Source of the DNA: Microbacterium saperdae
GTDB taxonomy: Bacteria; Actinomycetota; Actinomycetes; Actinomycetales; Microbacteriaceae
Reading direction: 5' to 3'
Assembly: GCF_006716345.1 (NCBI RefSeq)
Contig: NZ_VFOX01000001.1
Span: 1,612,001 to 1,676,000 of the forward strand
Length of the DNA stretch: 64,000 nt
In this document: in pieces, positions 16,507 to 24,639 of the stretch
Layout of the letters: every line of letters starts with the position of its first letter
Numbering within the stretch: position 1 is the stretch's first letter
The notes under the pieces: model-generated
Seen by the model: the letters and a program-made list of their open reading frames with translations, nothing else
Told to the model about the DNA's origin: nothing
The model's database searches: none
Position numbers and translations under genes: made by a program

Positions 16507-17217
16507 ATGAGTGCTCAGCGTGTCGTCCTCGTCACCGGAGGCAACCGCGGCATCGGCCGCGCGATCGCCGAGCGCTTCGTGCGAGACGGTTACCGTGTCG
16601 CCGTCACCGCTCGTAGCGGTGAAGGGCCCGAGGGAACTCTGACCGTGCGCGCGGATGTCACAGACGCCGCCGCGCTCGACGCCGCGTTCACCGAGGTGGA
16701 GCAGCAGCTCGGCCCCGTCGAGATCGTCGTGGCGAATGCGGGCATCACCAAGGACACGCTCCTGCTCCGGATGACCGAGGACGACTTCGACAGCGTGGTC
16801 GCGACGAATCTCGGCGGCACGTTCCGTGTGGTCAAGCGTGCGTCGAAGGGCATGCTGCGTGCTCGTTTCGGCCGCGTCATCCTCATCTCGAGCGTCGTCG
16901 GGCTCTACGGCTCTGCCGGTCAGGTCAACTACTCGGCCTCGAAGAGCGCGCTCGTCGGGTTCGCCCGGTCGCTGACCCGTGAGCTCGGCAGCCGCGGAAT
17001 CACCGCGAATGTCGTCGCACCGGGCTTCATCGAGACCGACATGACGGCGGAGCTGCCGGAAGAGACGCAGAAGCAGTACAAGGCCAACATCCCGGCCGGG
17101 CGCTTCGCGACGCCGGACGAGGTCGCCGGTGTCGTGACCTGGCTCGCCGGCGACGATGCCGGCTACATCTCGGGGGCGGTCATCCCCGTCGACGGTGGAC
17201 TCGGAATGGGGCACTGA
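16507..17217 (+). CDS. fabG: FabG-type 3-oxoacyl-ACP reductase / SDR
   Basis: A 236-residue classical short-chain dehydrogenase. The NADP site TGGNRGIGRAI is at about residues 11-21, VANAGITKD is the NAG block, and the catalytic Ser-Tyr-Lys appears as ISSVVGLYGSAGQVNYSASK. The C-terminus GAVIPVDGGLGMGH is typical of FabG. It reduces 3-oxoacyl-ACP in fatty acid elongation. The ATG at 16507 is preceded by AGGAG; a start 3 codons earlier is less well placed. It lies 14 kb away from the fabDHF cluster, as is common in actinobacteria, and no enoyl reductase follows. Confidence 0.85.
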   Translation: MSAQRVVLVTGGNRGIGRAIAERFVRDGYRVAVTARSGEGPEGTLTVRADVTDAAALDAAFTEVEQQLGPVEIVVANAGITKDTLLLRMTEDDFDSVVATNLGGTFRVVKRASKGMLRARFGRVILISSVVGLYGSAGQVNYSASKSALVGFARSLTRELGSRGITANVVAPGFIETDMTAELPEETQKQYKANIPAGRFATPDEVAGVVTWLAGDDAGYISGAVIPVDGGLGMGH

Positions 17218-17241
17218 GCCGTCTTCGCGACGTACCTCCTC

Positions 17242-17937
17242 TCAGCGCGCGACGGCCGCGTTGAGAAGCTCGGTCAGACGCGCGGGCACCGAGAACTGCG
17301 GCCAGTGCGCTGAGCCGATGCGCACCACCTCGGCATCCGCGATGGCGTGGAACTCGTCGGCGTACGGTCCCCACTGGTCGATCTGAGCCTCGAACGCCTC
17401 CTGATCGAGTCCTCCCATGAGCAGCGTCACGGGAACGTCGTAGCGAGCGCGGTTCGCGAGCACGATCTGATCGGTCGGCACGCGTGCGGGCACGCTCGAT
17501 GTCAGGGGCACGGTGCGCTCGCGGGTCTCCTCGTCGAGGTCGTGCACGTCTTCATCGGGGAAGTAATCCCACCCCGGGAAGGGGATGACGCCGTCGCGCA
17601 CCGTGAACTCGCTGATGCCGAACCCCGAAGGCGGAGGCACCGTGTCGACGAAGATCACGCGCGAGACGCGACCGGGACGCGCATCGGCGACCCCCCACGC
17701 GACATTCCCTCCGCCGCTGTGCCCGACCACGATGCATGAGTCCGGCAGGGAGTCGACGACCTGCACGACGGAGTCGACCCAGTCGGCGATGCCGATCTCG
17801 GCGGACTCGGATGCCGGCGTGCCGAGGCCCGGCATCGTCAGCGGATGCACGCGGTGCCCTGCCGCTTCGAGCCCGGGGATCACCTCGTCCCAACTGGATG
17901 CGTCGAGCCAGAGTCCGGGGATCAGGATGATGTCCAT
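17242..17937 (-). CDS. Alpha/beta hydrolase
   Basis: A 231-residue alpha/beta hydrolase. The nucleophile elbow is GHSGGGN near residue 73, the oxyanion region is LIPGLWLDASSWDEV at the N-terminus, and a candidate catalytic His is in IGSAHWPQFS near the C-terminus. No signal peptide, so cytoplasmic. Substrate unknown; it resembles small esterase/EstC-like plant-type hydrolases. A TAGCGT box ends 6 bases before the ATG at 17937, so the message may be leaderless. It faces fabG convergently with a 24-bp gap. Confidence 0.8.
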   Translation of the reverse strand: MDIILIPGLWLDASSWDEVIPGLEAAGHRVHPLTMPGLGTPASESAEIGIADWVDSVVQVVDSLPDSCIVVGHSGGGNVAWGVADARPGRVSRVIFVDTVPPPSGFGISEFTVRDGVIPFPGWDYFPDEDVHDLDEETRERTVPLTSSVPARVPTDQIVLANRARYDVPVTLLMGGLDQEAFEAQIDQWGPYADEFHAIADAEVVRIGSAHWPQFSVPARLTELLNAAVAR

Positions 17938-17943
17938 GAACCG

Positions 17944-17949
17944 ACGCTA
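17944..17949 (-). promoter_or_regulatory. Candidate -10 box, leaderless type (TAGCGT)
   Basis: On the minus strand TAGCGT is followed by 6 bases and the ATG at 17937. The same spacing is seen at bioQ, serB, glgC and others in this window. Confidence 0.4.
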
Positions 17950-18053
17950 GCGCTGTCCTCCGACATTCGCGACGGTGCTCGACGCGCGCCCCGGCACCGG
18001 CCGCATCGCGACGGTCGGCACCGGGACGTCATGCCGCGGAGGGCGGACGAGCG

Positions 18054-18881
18054 TCAGGCGAGCGGGACGCACACCTCGGTCAGCAGGCCGTCCTCGTCGG
18101 CATCCGAAGGAGTGACGAGGTATCGGTTGAACGCCTTGGCGGCGAGCGTCCCGTCGCTTCGTGCGGACACGCCGTCGGACACGATGCGGGCGCTGATCAG
18201 GTCGTGCGCTTCGGTGATCCGATCGTAGGATCCCTCCACGAGAGCGACCAGGCAGTCGCGTTCCGGCAGCTCATGCCGCTCGAGTGGCGACTCGACGCGG
18301 GTGTCCGGAGCGACAGGGAAGAAGATCGAGAGGTCGACGTCCCGGTCGGTGAACTGATCGTCGTGCTCGATCACACCACACGGTTCGACAGGGATGATCG
18401 AGCGGGCATCGAGCAGCGGGAGCATCCGGTCCCACAGCAGATGCTCATCGGAGTAGGTCGGCACGGTGCCGCGAAGCGCGATGACGGTCATGGCGGGGAT
18501 CGTCGTGCGACGGATGGTGATCGACATGGTGTTGTCTCCTGGGTCGAGTAATCGATTGATGAGGGATACCCGTCCCTGGGCCGCGCGCTGCTCCTCGACC
18601 AGGCTCTCGCGCTGCAACCGCAGCGCGTGGGGCCAGGCGGGGGTACCGCGGGCGGCGAGGAGCGCGCCGATGGCGGAGACGCCGAACCCCACATCGCGGA
18701 GATTGCGGATGTCGATCGCGTCGACCAGCTGGTCCGCAGAGTATCTCCGGTACCCGCTGGAGGCGTCGATGTCGACGGGCACCAGCACGCCGTGCGTGTC
18801 GTAGTGGCGCAGCATCCGCACCGACAGCCGACTCAGGGAGCTGAATCGACCGATCGTCATGAGATTCGTGGTCTCGGCCAT
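18054..18881 (-). CDS. MerR-family regulator with GyrI-like effector domain
   Basis: A 275-residue regulator. The MerR HTH spans about residues 8-75 (IGRFSSLSRLSVRMLRHYDTHGV, YRRYSADQ), followed by a helical linker and a C-terminal GyrI-like/effector-binding domain from about residue 115 (SITIRRTTIPAMTVIALRG). This is the BmrR/TipA-like layout of multidrug or small-molecule sensors. No efflux gene is adjacent, so the target is unknown. No cysteine pair typical of metal sensors is seen. Confidence 0.85.
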   Translation of the reverse strand: MAETTNLMTIGRFSSLSRLSVRMLRHYDTHGVLVPVDIDASSGYRRYSADQLVDAIDIRNLRDVGFGVSAIGALLAARGTPAWPHALRLQRESLVEEQRAAQGRVSLINRLLDPGDNTMSITIRRTTIPAMTVIALRGTVPTYSDEHLLWDRMLPLLDARSIIPVEPCGVIEHDDQFTDRDVDLSIFFPVAPDTRVESPLERHELPERDCLVALVEGSYDRITEAHDLISARIVSDGVSARSDGTLAAKAFNRYLVTPSDADEDGLLTEVCVPLA

Positions 18882-18948
18882 GAACCCATGCTCTCGTCTG
18901 ACACCGTGTGAGAGTCAACTCACGGCCGGGCGAGTCCCTCCGCCGCGA

Positions 18949-19584
18949 TCAGGGCAGCAGCGGGATGACCTGAGACAGGTCCTGCGGACCGATCACGAGG
19001 CTCGCGGCCGCGCGCACGGCGGGCTTCGCGTTGAACGCCAGACCGAGGCCGGCGACGGCCATCATGGCGAGGTCGTTCGCCCCGTCTCCGATCGCGATCG
19101 TGGCGTGCGAGGGGACGCCGAGCTCGGCAGCCCATTCCTGCAGGAACGCGGCTTTGGCTGCGCCGTCGACGATCGGACCGTCGACCTCGCCACTCAATGC
19201 GCCATCCGTCACCTGGAGCCGGTTCGCCCGCCATCGGTCGACCCCGAGGTCGGGGGCGACGGAATCGAGGATCTCGTGGAACCCGCCAGACACGACGCCG
19301 ACGACTCCGCCGCGCTCGTGCACGGCAGCGGTGAGCTCGCGCACGCCGGGGGTGGGCTCGATCCGGGCGCGCACCCGCGTGAACGCCTCGACCGGTACGC
19401 CGCGCAGCGCCGCGACACGGGAACGCAGGCTCGTCGAGAAGTCGACCTCTCCGCGCATCGCGGCCTCCGTCGCCGCCTGCACCTCGTCACGCCGTCCCGC
19501 CTCGTCGGCGAGCAGCTCGATCACCTCGTTGCGGATGAGGGTGGAGTCGGCATCGAGGACGACGAGGAAACGCGCAGCAGTCAC
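18949..19584 (-). CDS. serB: Phosphoserine phosphatase SerB
   Basis: A 211-residue HAD-family phosphatase. The nucleophile motif is LDADST with Asp11 and Asp13 near the N-terminus; VVSGGFHEIL holds the motif-2 Ser; the C-terminal IGDGANDLAMM carries the metal-binding Asp pair. It removes phosphate from L-phosphoserine, the last step of serine synthesis. It lacks the N-terminal ACT domains that many actinobacterial SerB proteins carry, so it is a short catalytic form. GTG start at 19584, with TAGGCT 7 bases upstream, suggests a leaderless message. Confidence 0.9.
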   Translation of the reverse strand: MTAARFLVVLDADSTLIRNEVIELLADEAGRRDEVQAATEAAMRGEVDFSTSLRSRVAALRGVPVEAFTRVRARIEPTPGVRELTAAVHERGGVVGVVSGGFHEILDSVAPDLGVDRWRANRLQVTDGALSGEVDGPIVDGAAKAAFLQEWAAELGVPSHATIAIGDGANDLAMMAVAGLGLAFNAKPAVRAAASLVIGPQDLSQVIPLLP

Positions 19585-19591
19585 GCGAACG

Positions 19592-19597
19592 AGCCTA
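19592..19597 (-). promoter_or_regulatory. Candidate -10 box of serB, leaderless type (TAGGCT)
   Basis: TAGGCT on the minus strand, 7 bases before the GTG at 19584, with no ribosome site between. Confidence 0.5.
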
Positions 19598-19633
19598 GCG
19601 ACCGCGCAGACGTGTGATCGACCGTGAGACGCG

Positions 19634-20875
19634 TCAGCGCTCGATGAACACGCCCTTGCCGACGACCGTGATCCCGGACTCCGTGACGGTGAAGCCCCGA
19701 GCCAGATCGCGTTCGCGATCGACGCCGACGGTCGCCCCGTCCGCCAACACGACGTTCTTGTCGAGGATCGCCCGGTGCACCCGTGACCCGGCGCCGACGT
19801 GCACGTGATCGAAGACCACGGAATCGGTGATCGTCGAGCCGCCGCCCGCGAGGGTCCAGGGGCCGACGACGCTGCGCTCCAGATGCGTACCCGAGAGCAC
19901 AGACCCCAGCGACACGATCGAGTCGATCGCGTTCCCGATCCGACCGACCGAGTCGCGCACGAACTTCGCGGGGGGCGAGTTGACCGCCTGCGAGTGGATG
20001 GGCCACTCCATGTTGTAGAGGTTGAAGATCGGCAGCGTCGAGATCAGGTCGCGGTGGGCGTCGTAGAAGGAGTCGATCGTACCGACGTCGCGCCAGTAGG
20101 AACGGTCGCGTGGGGACGACCCAGGGACCTCGTTCTGCTTCATGTCGTAGTAGCCGGCCTCGCCGCGGTCGACGAAGTACGGGACGATGTCGCCACCCAT
20201 GTCGTGGCCGGAGGTGGGGGACTCCCCGTCGGCCTCGACCGCGGCGATGAGCGCATCCGCGTCGAAGATGTAGTTGCCCATCGAGGCGAGCACCTCATGC
20301 GGGGAATCCTCGAGTCCGGCGGCATCCGTCGGCTTCTCCAGGAACTGCTTGATCCGGCCCGTGCTCGAGTCGGCGTCGATCACGCCGAACTGCGAGGCGA
20401 GCGCGAGCGGCTGGCGGATGCCGGCCACGGTCGCCTTCGCACCGGACTCGATGTGCGCCTCGAGCATCTGACGGAAGTCCATGCGGTAGACGTGATCGGC
20501 GCCGATGACCACGACGATGTCGGGCTTCTCGTCGTTGATCAGGTTCATGCTCTGCAGGATCGCGTCGGCAGAACCCGAGAACCAGCGCTTTCCGAGACGC
20601 TGCTGGGCCGGCACCGAGGTCACGTAGGAGTCGAGCAGGGCCGACATGCGCCAGGTCTGCGAGATGTGCCGATCGAGGCTGTGCGACTTGTACTGCGTCA
20701 GCACGACGACCTGACGGAGGCCCGAGTTGATGAGGTTCGAGATGGCGAAATCGATCAATCGATACTGTCCGCCGAACGGCACCGCAGGTTTGGCGCGATC
20801 GGCCGTGAGGGGCATGAGGCGCTTGCCCTCGCCGCCGGCGAGGATGATCCCGAAGACCTTCTTTGGAGCGGACAT
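19634..20875 (-). CDS. glgC: Glucose-1-phosphate adenylyltransferase GlgC
   Basis: A 413-residue ADP-glucose pyrophosphorylase. The N-terminal nucleotidyltransferase domain begins with [20 protein letters not shown], followed by [15 protein letters not shown] and the substrate loop WYSG-like [11 protein letters not shown]; the C-terminal third is a left-handed beta-helix. It makes ADP-glucose for glycogen or maltosyl-based glucan synthesis and pairs with the divergent GT4 synthase across a 46-bp gap. A TATGGT box sits 6 bases before the ATG at 20875, overlapping GGAG, so leadered or leaderless starts are both possible. Confidence 0.96.
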   Translation of the reverse strand: MSAPKKVFGIILAGGEGKRLMPLTADRAKPAVPFGGQYRLIDFAISNLINSGLRQVVVLTQYKSHSLDRHISQTWRMSALLDSYVTSVPAQQRLGKRWFSGSADAILQSMNLINDEKPDIVVVIGADHVYRMDFRQMLEAHIESGAKATVAGIRQPLALASQFGVIDADSSTGRIKQFLEKPTDAAGLEDSPHEVLASMGNYIFDADALIAAVEADGESPTSGHDMGGDIVPYFVDRGEAGYYDMKQNEVPGSSPRDRSYWRDVGTIDSFYDAHRDLISTLPIFNLYNMEWPIHSQAVNSPPAKFVRDSVGRIGNAIDSIVSLGSVLSGTHLERSVVGPWTLAGGGSTITDSVVFDHVHVGAGSRVHRAILDKNVVLADGATVGVDRERDLARGFTVTESGITVVGKGVFIER

Positions 20876-20881
20876 GGCTCC

Positions 20882-20887
20882 ACCATA
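20882..20887 (-). promoter_or_regulatory. Candidate -10 box of glgC (TATGGT)
   Basis: TATGGT on the minus strand, 6 bases before the ATG. The divergent glgA promoter (TACTAG at 20907-20912) must overlap it in the 46-bp gap, so the two genes probably compete for polymerase. Confidence 0.45.
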
Positions 20888-20921
20888 GATGCGATCCGGC
20901 TCGCTGTACTAGCGTTCAGAC

Positions 20922-22106
20922 ATGCGAGTTGAAATGATCACGAAGGAGTATCCGCCGGAGATCTACGGCGGTGCCGGAGTGCACGTCGCGGAGCTCGTCA
21001 CGGCGCTGCGCGAGAGCATCGAGGTGCGTGTCCGCGCCTTCGGTGCGCCACGCGAAGAGACGGGGACATTCGCGTATCGCGCGCCTGCCGAACTCGCCTC
21101 GGCGAACGCCGCCCTGCAGACGCTCGGCACCGATCTCGAGATCGTCTCGGCGATCGCGGATGCCGACATCGTGCACAGTCACACCTGGTACGCGAACTTC
21201 GCGGGTCACCTCGCCGGGCAGCTTCACGGTATCCCTCACGTGCTCACCGCGCACAGCCTCGAACCGCTGCGGCCGTGGAAGGCCGAGCAGCTCGGAGGGG
21301 GGTACGCCGTCTCCAGCGGTATCGAGAAGCTCGCGTATGAGAACGCGGCAGCCGTGATCGCTGTCAGCGCCGGTATGCGCGCCGACATCCTGCGCAGCTA
21401 TCCGCAGGTCGACCCGGCCAAGGTGCGCGTGATCCACAACGGCATCGACGTCGACCGTTGGCGTCCGGTGCACGACGACGCCTTCCTGCAGTCGGTCGGC
21501 ATGGACCCGAAGCGTCCGTCCGTCGTCTTCGTCGGCCGGATCACGCGGCAGAAGGGGCTGCCCTATCTGCTCCAGGCCGCGCGACTCCTGCCGCCAGAGG
21601 TCCAGCTGGTCCTGTGCGCCGGCGCACCGGACACCCCCGAGATCATGGCGGAGGTGCAGGAGGGAGTGCGTCTCCTGCAGCAGACGCGCGACGGCGTCAT
21701 CTGGATCGAGAAGATGCTGCCGCGCGATGAGCTGTCAGCCATCCTGACCGCCGCGACGACGTTCGTGTGCCCCTCCGTCTACGAGCCGCTGGGCATCGTG
21801 AACCTCGAGGCCATGGCGTGCGGAGCCGCTGTCGTCGGCACCGCGACGGGCGGCATCCCCGAGGTCGTCGCCGACCACGTCACCGGTCGGCTGGTGCCGA
21901 TCGAGCAGGTGCAGGACGGCACCGGGACGCCCGTGGATCCCGAGCGGTACGTCGCCGATCTCGCCGCCGTGCTCACCGAGGTCACCTCGGACCCTGAGCG
22001 GGCGCGCGAGTACGGCGCGGCGGGACGCGAGCGCGCACGCCGGGACTTCAGTTGGGGTGCGATCGCCGACACGACGCGCGCGCTGTACGCCGAGCTGACC
22101 GACTGA
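20922..22106 (+). CDS. glgA: GT4 glycogen synthase / maltose-1-phosphate synthase (GlgA/GlgM)
   Basis: A 394-residue GT-B glycosyltransferase of family GT4. Visible are KEYPPEIYGGAGVHVAEL at the N-terminus, the VFVGRITRQKGLPYLLQAA segment at the start of domain 2, and the nucleotide-sugar site CPSVYEPLGIVNLEAMACG with its E-x7-E pair. The mycobacterial homologue Rv1212c is likewise divergent from glgC and was shown to make alpha-maltose-1-phosphate (GlgM), so this protein may be GlgM rather than a true glycogen synthase. It uses ADP-glucose supplied by GlgC. Confidence 0.9.
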   Translation: MRVEMITKEYPPEIYGGAGVHVAELVTALRESIEVRVRAFGAPREETGTFAYRAPAELASANAALQTLGTDLEIVSAIADADIVHSHTWYANFAGHLAGQLHGIPHVLTAHSLEPLRPWKAEQLGGGYAVSSGIEKLAYENAAAVIAVSAGMRADILRSYPQVDPAKVRVIHNGIDVDRWRPVHDDAFLQSVGMDPKRPSVVFVGRITRQKGLPYLLQAARLLPPEVQLVLCAGAPDTPEIMAEVQEGVRLLQQTRDGVIWIEKMLPRDELSAILTAATTFVCPSVYEPLGIVNLEAMACGAAVVGTATGGIPEVVADHVTGRLVPIEQVQDGTGTPVDPERYVADLAAVLTEVTSDPERAREYGAAGRERARRDFSWGAIADTTRALYAELTD

Positions 22107-22111
22107 GCCGA

Positions 22112-22117
22112 TAGGCT
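22112..22117 (+). promoter_or_regulatory. Candidate -10 box, leaderless type (TAGGCT)
   Basis: TAGGCT is 6 bases before the ATG at 22124. The gap GGAGGC could also act as a close ribosome site on a longer transcript from glgA. Confidence 0.45.
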
Positions 22118-22123
22118 GGAGGC

Positions 22124-22909
22124 ATGTCGAGCGCCCTGGAATTCACCGACGTCGTCGTGCGCCGCGAGGGCCGCAACATCATCGATCACGTGACCTGGCA
22201 GGTCTCGGACGATCAGCGATGGGTGATCCTCGGACCCAACGGCGCGGGCAAGACGACGCTGCTCCAACTCGCAGACACCCTGATGCATCCGACCTCCGGT
22301 ACGGTCACCGTGCTGGGGGAGACCATGGGCCGCACGGACGTCTTCGAAGTGCGTCCGCGCATCGGATTCGCCTCCTCCGCCATGGCCAAGCGCGTTCCCC
22401 GCGATGAGACCGTGCTGAACACGGTCCTGACCGCCGCGTACTCCGTGCTGGGGCGCTGGAACGAGAGCTACGAGGACATCGACGAGCGGCGCGCGCTGCG
22501 CGTGCTCGGCGACTGGCGCCTCGAGCACCTGGCCGACCGCACGTTCGGTACCCTCAGCGACGGCGAGCAGAAGCGCGTCCAGATCGCGCGCGCCGTGATG
22601 ACCGACCCCGAACTGCTCCTCCTGGACGAGCCGACCGCGTCGCTCGACCTGGGTTCGCGCGAAGAACTGCTCGCGTTGCTCAGCGGCTACGCCTCGTCGC
22701 CGAGCACGCCGGCGATGCTCATGGTCACGCATCATGTCGAGGAGATTCCGGTCGGATTCACCCATGTGATGCTGCTGCGCGAAGGTCGCGTGGTCGCCGC
22801 CGGTCCGATCGCGGAGACGCTGACGGCCGAGGCGCTCACCGAAGCCTTCGGCATGCCGATCGTGCTCAGCAGCGAAGACGGCCGCTACGCCGCCCGCGCG
22901 GCATCCTGA
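22124..22909 (+). CDS. ABC transporter ATP-binding protein (stand-alone)
   Basis: A 261-residue ATPase with Walker [10 protein letters not shown] at about residues 39-47 and Walker [16 protein letters not shown]. The signature reads [10 protein letters not shown], with Asp in place of the usual second Gly, as in some YlmA/ModF-like ATPases. No permease gene is next to it, so its partner or even its role as a transporter is unclear. It follows glgA by 17 bp but has its own -10 box. The His-loop is present in [10 protein letters not shown]. Confidence 0.85.
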   Translation: MSSALEFTDVVVRREGRNIIDHVTWQVSDDQRWVILGPNGAGKTTLLQLADTLMHPTSGTVTVLGETMGRTDVFEVRPRIGFASSAMAKRVPRDETVLNTVLTAAYSVLGRWNESYEDIDERRALRVLGDWRLEHLADRTFGTLSDGEQKRVQIARAVMTDPELLLLDEPTASLDLGSREELLALLSGYASSPSTPAMLMVTHHVEEIPVGFTHVMLLREGRVVAAGPIAETLTAEALTEAFGMPIVLSSEDGRYAARAAS

Positions 22910-22920
22910 CGAGGATCTGT

Positions 22921-23000
22921 TAGAATCGATCCTTGGTGCTCTCTGCACCGCAGACTTCCCTCGTCCCTGGCACAATCCAGGGCAGCAACTAAGGAATCCC
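22921..23000 (+). promoter_or_regulatory. rpmE2 promoter and structured 5' leader
   Basis: An extended -10 box TGTTAGAAT (TAGAAT at 22921-22926) is followed by about 70 nt of leader with two hairpins: GGTGC/GCACC at 22935-22949 (loop TCTCT) and CCCTGG/CCAGGG at 22965-22982 (loop CACAAT), then AAGGAA before the ATG at 23001. Leaders that let r-protein L31 control its own synthesis have been described in actinobacteria; whether this is one is an inference from position and structure. Confidence 0.6.
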
Positions 23001-23258
23001 ATGAAGACTGACATTCACCCCGAGTACCGGGCCATCGTTTTCCGTGACCTCGGTTCGGGCGAGACGTTCCTCACCCGCTCCACCGTCACGAGCGACAAGA
23101 CCATCGAGCTGGACGGCGTGGAGTACCCCGTCATCGATGTCGAGATCTCCTCCGCCTCGCACCCGTTCTACACGGGAAAGCAGCGCATCATGGACTCGGC
23201 CGGTCGCGTCGAGAAGTTCAACCAGCGCTTCAAGGGCTTCGGCGGCTCCTCCAACTGA
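23001..23258 (+). CDS. rpmE2: Ribosomal protein bL31 type B
   Basis: An 85-residue L31 protein, [20 protein letters not shown] at the start and [20 protein letters not shown] in the second half. It has no cysteines, so it is the zinc-free type B paralogue that replaces the zinc-binding form when zinc is short; Zur control is common for such genes but I see no clear Zur box here. It is preceded by a hairpin-rich leader and followed by a strong terminator, so it is a single-gene unit. Confidence 0.96.
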   Translation: MKTDIHPEYRAIVFRDLGSGETFLTRSTVTSDKTIELDGVEYPVIDVEISSASHPFYTGKQRIMDSAGRVEKFNQRFKGFGGSSN

Positions 23259-23271
23259 GGTCCGTCCCACG

Positions 23272-23305
23272 AAGGCCCCGCACTCCTCGGAGTGGCGGGG
23301 CCTTC
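23272..23305. terminator. Terminator after rpmE2
   Basis: AAGGCCCCGCACTC pairs with GAGTGGCGGGGCCTT (one bulged G) around a short loop; it can also serve the convergent hydrolase gene. Confidence 0.85.
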
Positions 23306-23345
23306 GTCGTCTGTCAGAGGTCGAGCGTGATGCGCCCATCGGATC

Positions 23346-24593
23346 TCAGCGGATGCGACGGCCCTGCGCCAGGTCGATGAGTCGGCTCAGCACCGGTCCG
23401 GAGCGGAGGCCGTTGTGCTCGTGCTCACTGGTGACCCACAGGTGGACTCCGGGGAGCAGCCGCGCCGTCTCGAGCGAGAACTCCATCGGCACGTAGACGT
23501 CGTTCACGTACACTGCGGCGGCACCCGTGGCTCCGGACGCGGCGATGGCCGCCGCGTCGTAGATCTGCGGCCATTCGAACTCAGCCAATTCGAGTGCGAC
23601 CTCGCGCCAGGGCCGGAACGCCGGCACGGTCTCCGTCCATTCGCGGCGGATGTGCTCGCCGGTGAAGAGCGTGACGTCGTCCCGGAAGTCCACGGGCTCC
23701 GTGCGCTCGGCCGACCAGCCCGTCGCGTGACCGTCGGCGTAGCTGGACTCGTGGAACGCGAAGTACAGGGGGTTGCGACCGTCGTACGGCATCGCGTGCA
23801 TGAGGTCGTACCGGAAGGCGTTCGACGCGGGATCGCGCTCCAGCAGAGACCACACGGTCTGCCAGCCGTCGTCCGTGCCGAGCGCAGAGCCGAACGACCG
23901 CAGCCGCGACGGCGACACGATCTCGCCGTCGGGGAGCACGATCTCGCCGGCGTCGGCGAGGTCGACCAGACGGCGCATGACGTCGCGGTGCTCGGGGAAG
24001 CGCCGGTAGTACCGCTCCGACGCGGTGCGCATCTTGTCGTAGCAGAGGGCGTACACGTCATCCGGGTTCCGGCCGATCGCGCTGAGTCCGCCCGTGATGT
24101 AGACGTCTTCGAGTGAGGCGCTGTCCGTGGAGAGGTAGGCGAGTGTCGTGAAGCCGCCGAACGACTGTCCGAGCACGCTCCAGGTGTCGGCTCCGAGGTG
24201 CGCGCGCATCGCTTCGCAGTCACGGACGATGGCATCGGCCCGCAGGTGCGTCAGGTGCTCGGCCACTGCGGAGGCACCGCGCTCGAGGTCGGCATCGCCG
24301 ACAGGGGTGGAGCGCCCGGTGCCGCGCTGGTCCAGCAGGACCAGCCGGTAGTGCGCGAGTGCCTCGTCGAGCCAGGCCGGTGCCGTGGAACGGTGGAACG
24401 GACGCGGCGCCTCGTGTCCGGGGCCTCCCTGCAAGAACACCAGGTAGGGGAGCGACTCTCCGCCTTCGCGGGAGACGACGGCGGCGAAGATGTCGATCGT
24501 GCGGCTGTCGGCGGGGTCACCCCAGACCAGGGGGACGGTGAGCGTGTGCTCTTCGACGGTCAGATCCAGCAGATGACGGACAACGGTGCTCAC
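23346..24593 (-). CDS. Alpha/beta hydrolase, proline iminopeptidase-like (S33)
   Basis: A 415-residue hydrolase of the prolyl aminopeptidase type. The HGGP-like oxyanion segment is FLQGGPGHEAPRP near residue 55, LLDQRGTGRSTPV matches the DQRGxGxS block, and the nucleophile is in GQSFGGFTTLAYLS near residue 145. A C-terminal His in SEHEHNGLRSG is the probable catalytic base. It likely cleaves N-terminal residues from peptides in the cytoplasm. A TAGGCT box lies 6 bases before the GTG at 24593, suggesting a leaderless message. Confidence 0.88.
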   Translation of the reverse strand: MSTVVRHLLDLTVEEHTLTVPLVWGDPADSRTIDIFAAVVSREGGESLPYLVFLQGGPGHEAPRPFHRSTAPAWLDEALAHYRLVLLDQRGTGRSTPVGDADLERGASAVAEHLTHLRADAIVRDCEAMRAHLGADTWSVLGQSFGGFTTLAYLSTDSASLEDVYITGGLSAIGRNPDDVYALCYDKMRTASERYYRRFPEHRDVMRRLVDLADAGEIVLPDGEIVSPSRLRSFGSALGTDDGWQTVWSLLERDPASNAFRYDLMHAMPYDGRNPLYFAFHESSYADGHATGWSAERTEPVDFRDDVTLFTGEHIRREWTETVPAFRPWREVALELAEFEWPQIYDAAAIAASGATGAAAVYVNDVYVPMEFSLETARLLPGVHLWVTSEHEHNGLRSGPVLSRLIDLAQGRRIR

Positions 24594-24599
24594 CCATCG

Positions 24600-24605
24600 A
24601 GCCTA
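24600..24605 (-). promoter_or_regulatory. Candidate -10 box, leaderless type (TAGGCT)
   Basis: TAGGCT on the minus strand, 6 bases before the GTG at 24593. Confidence 0.45.
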
Positions 24606-24639
24606 GCGTCCGCGCTGCGGCGTCCGCAGGTCGCGTCGA

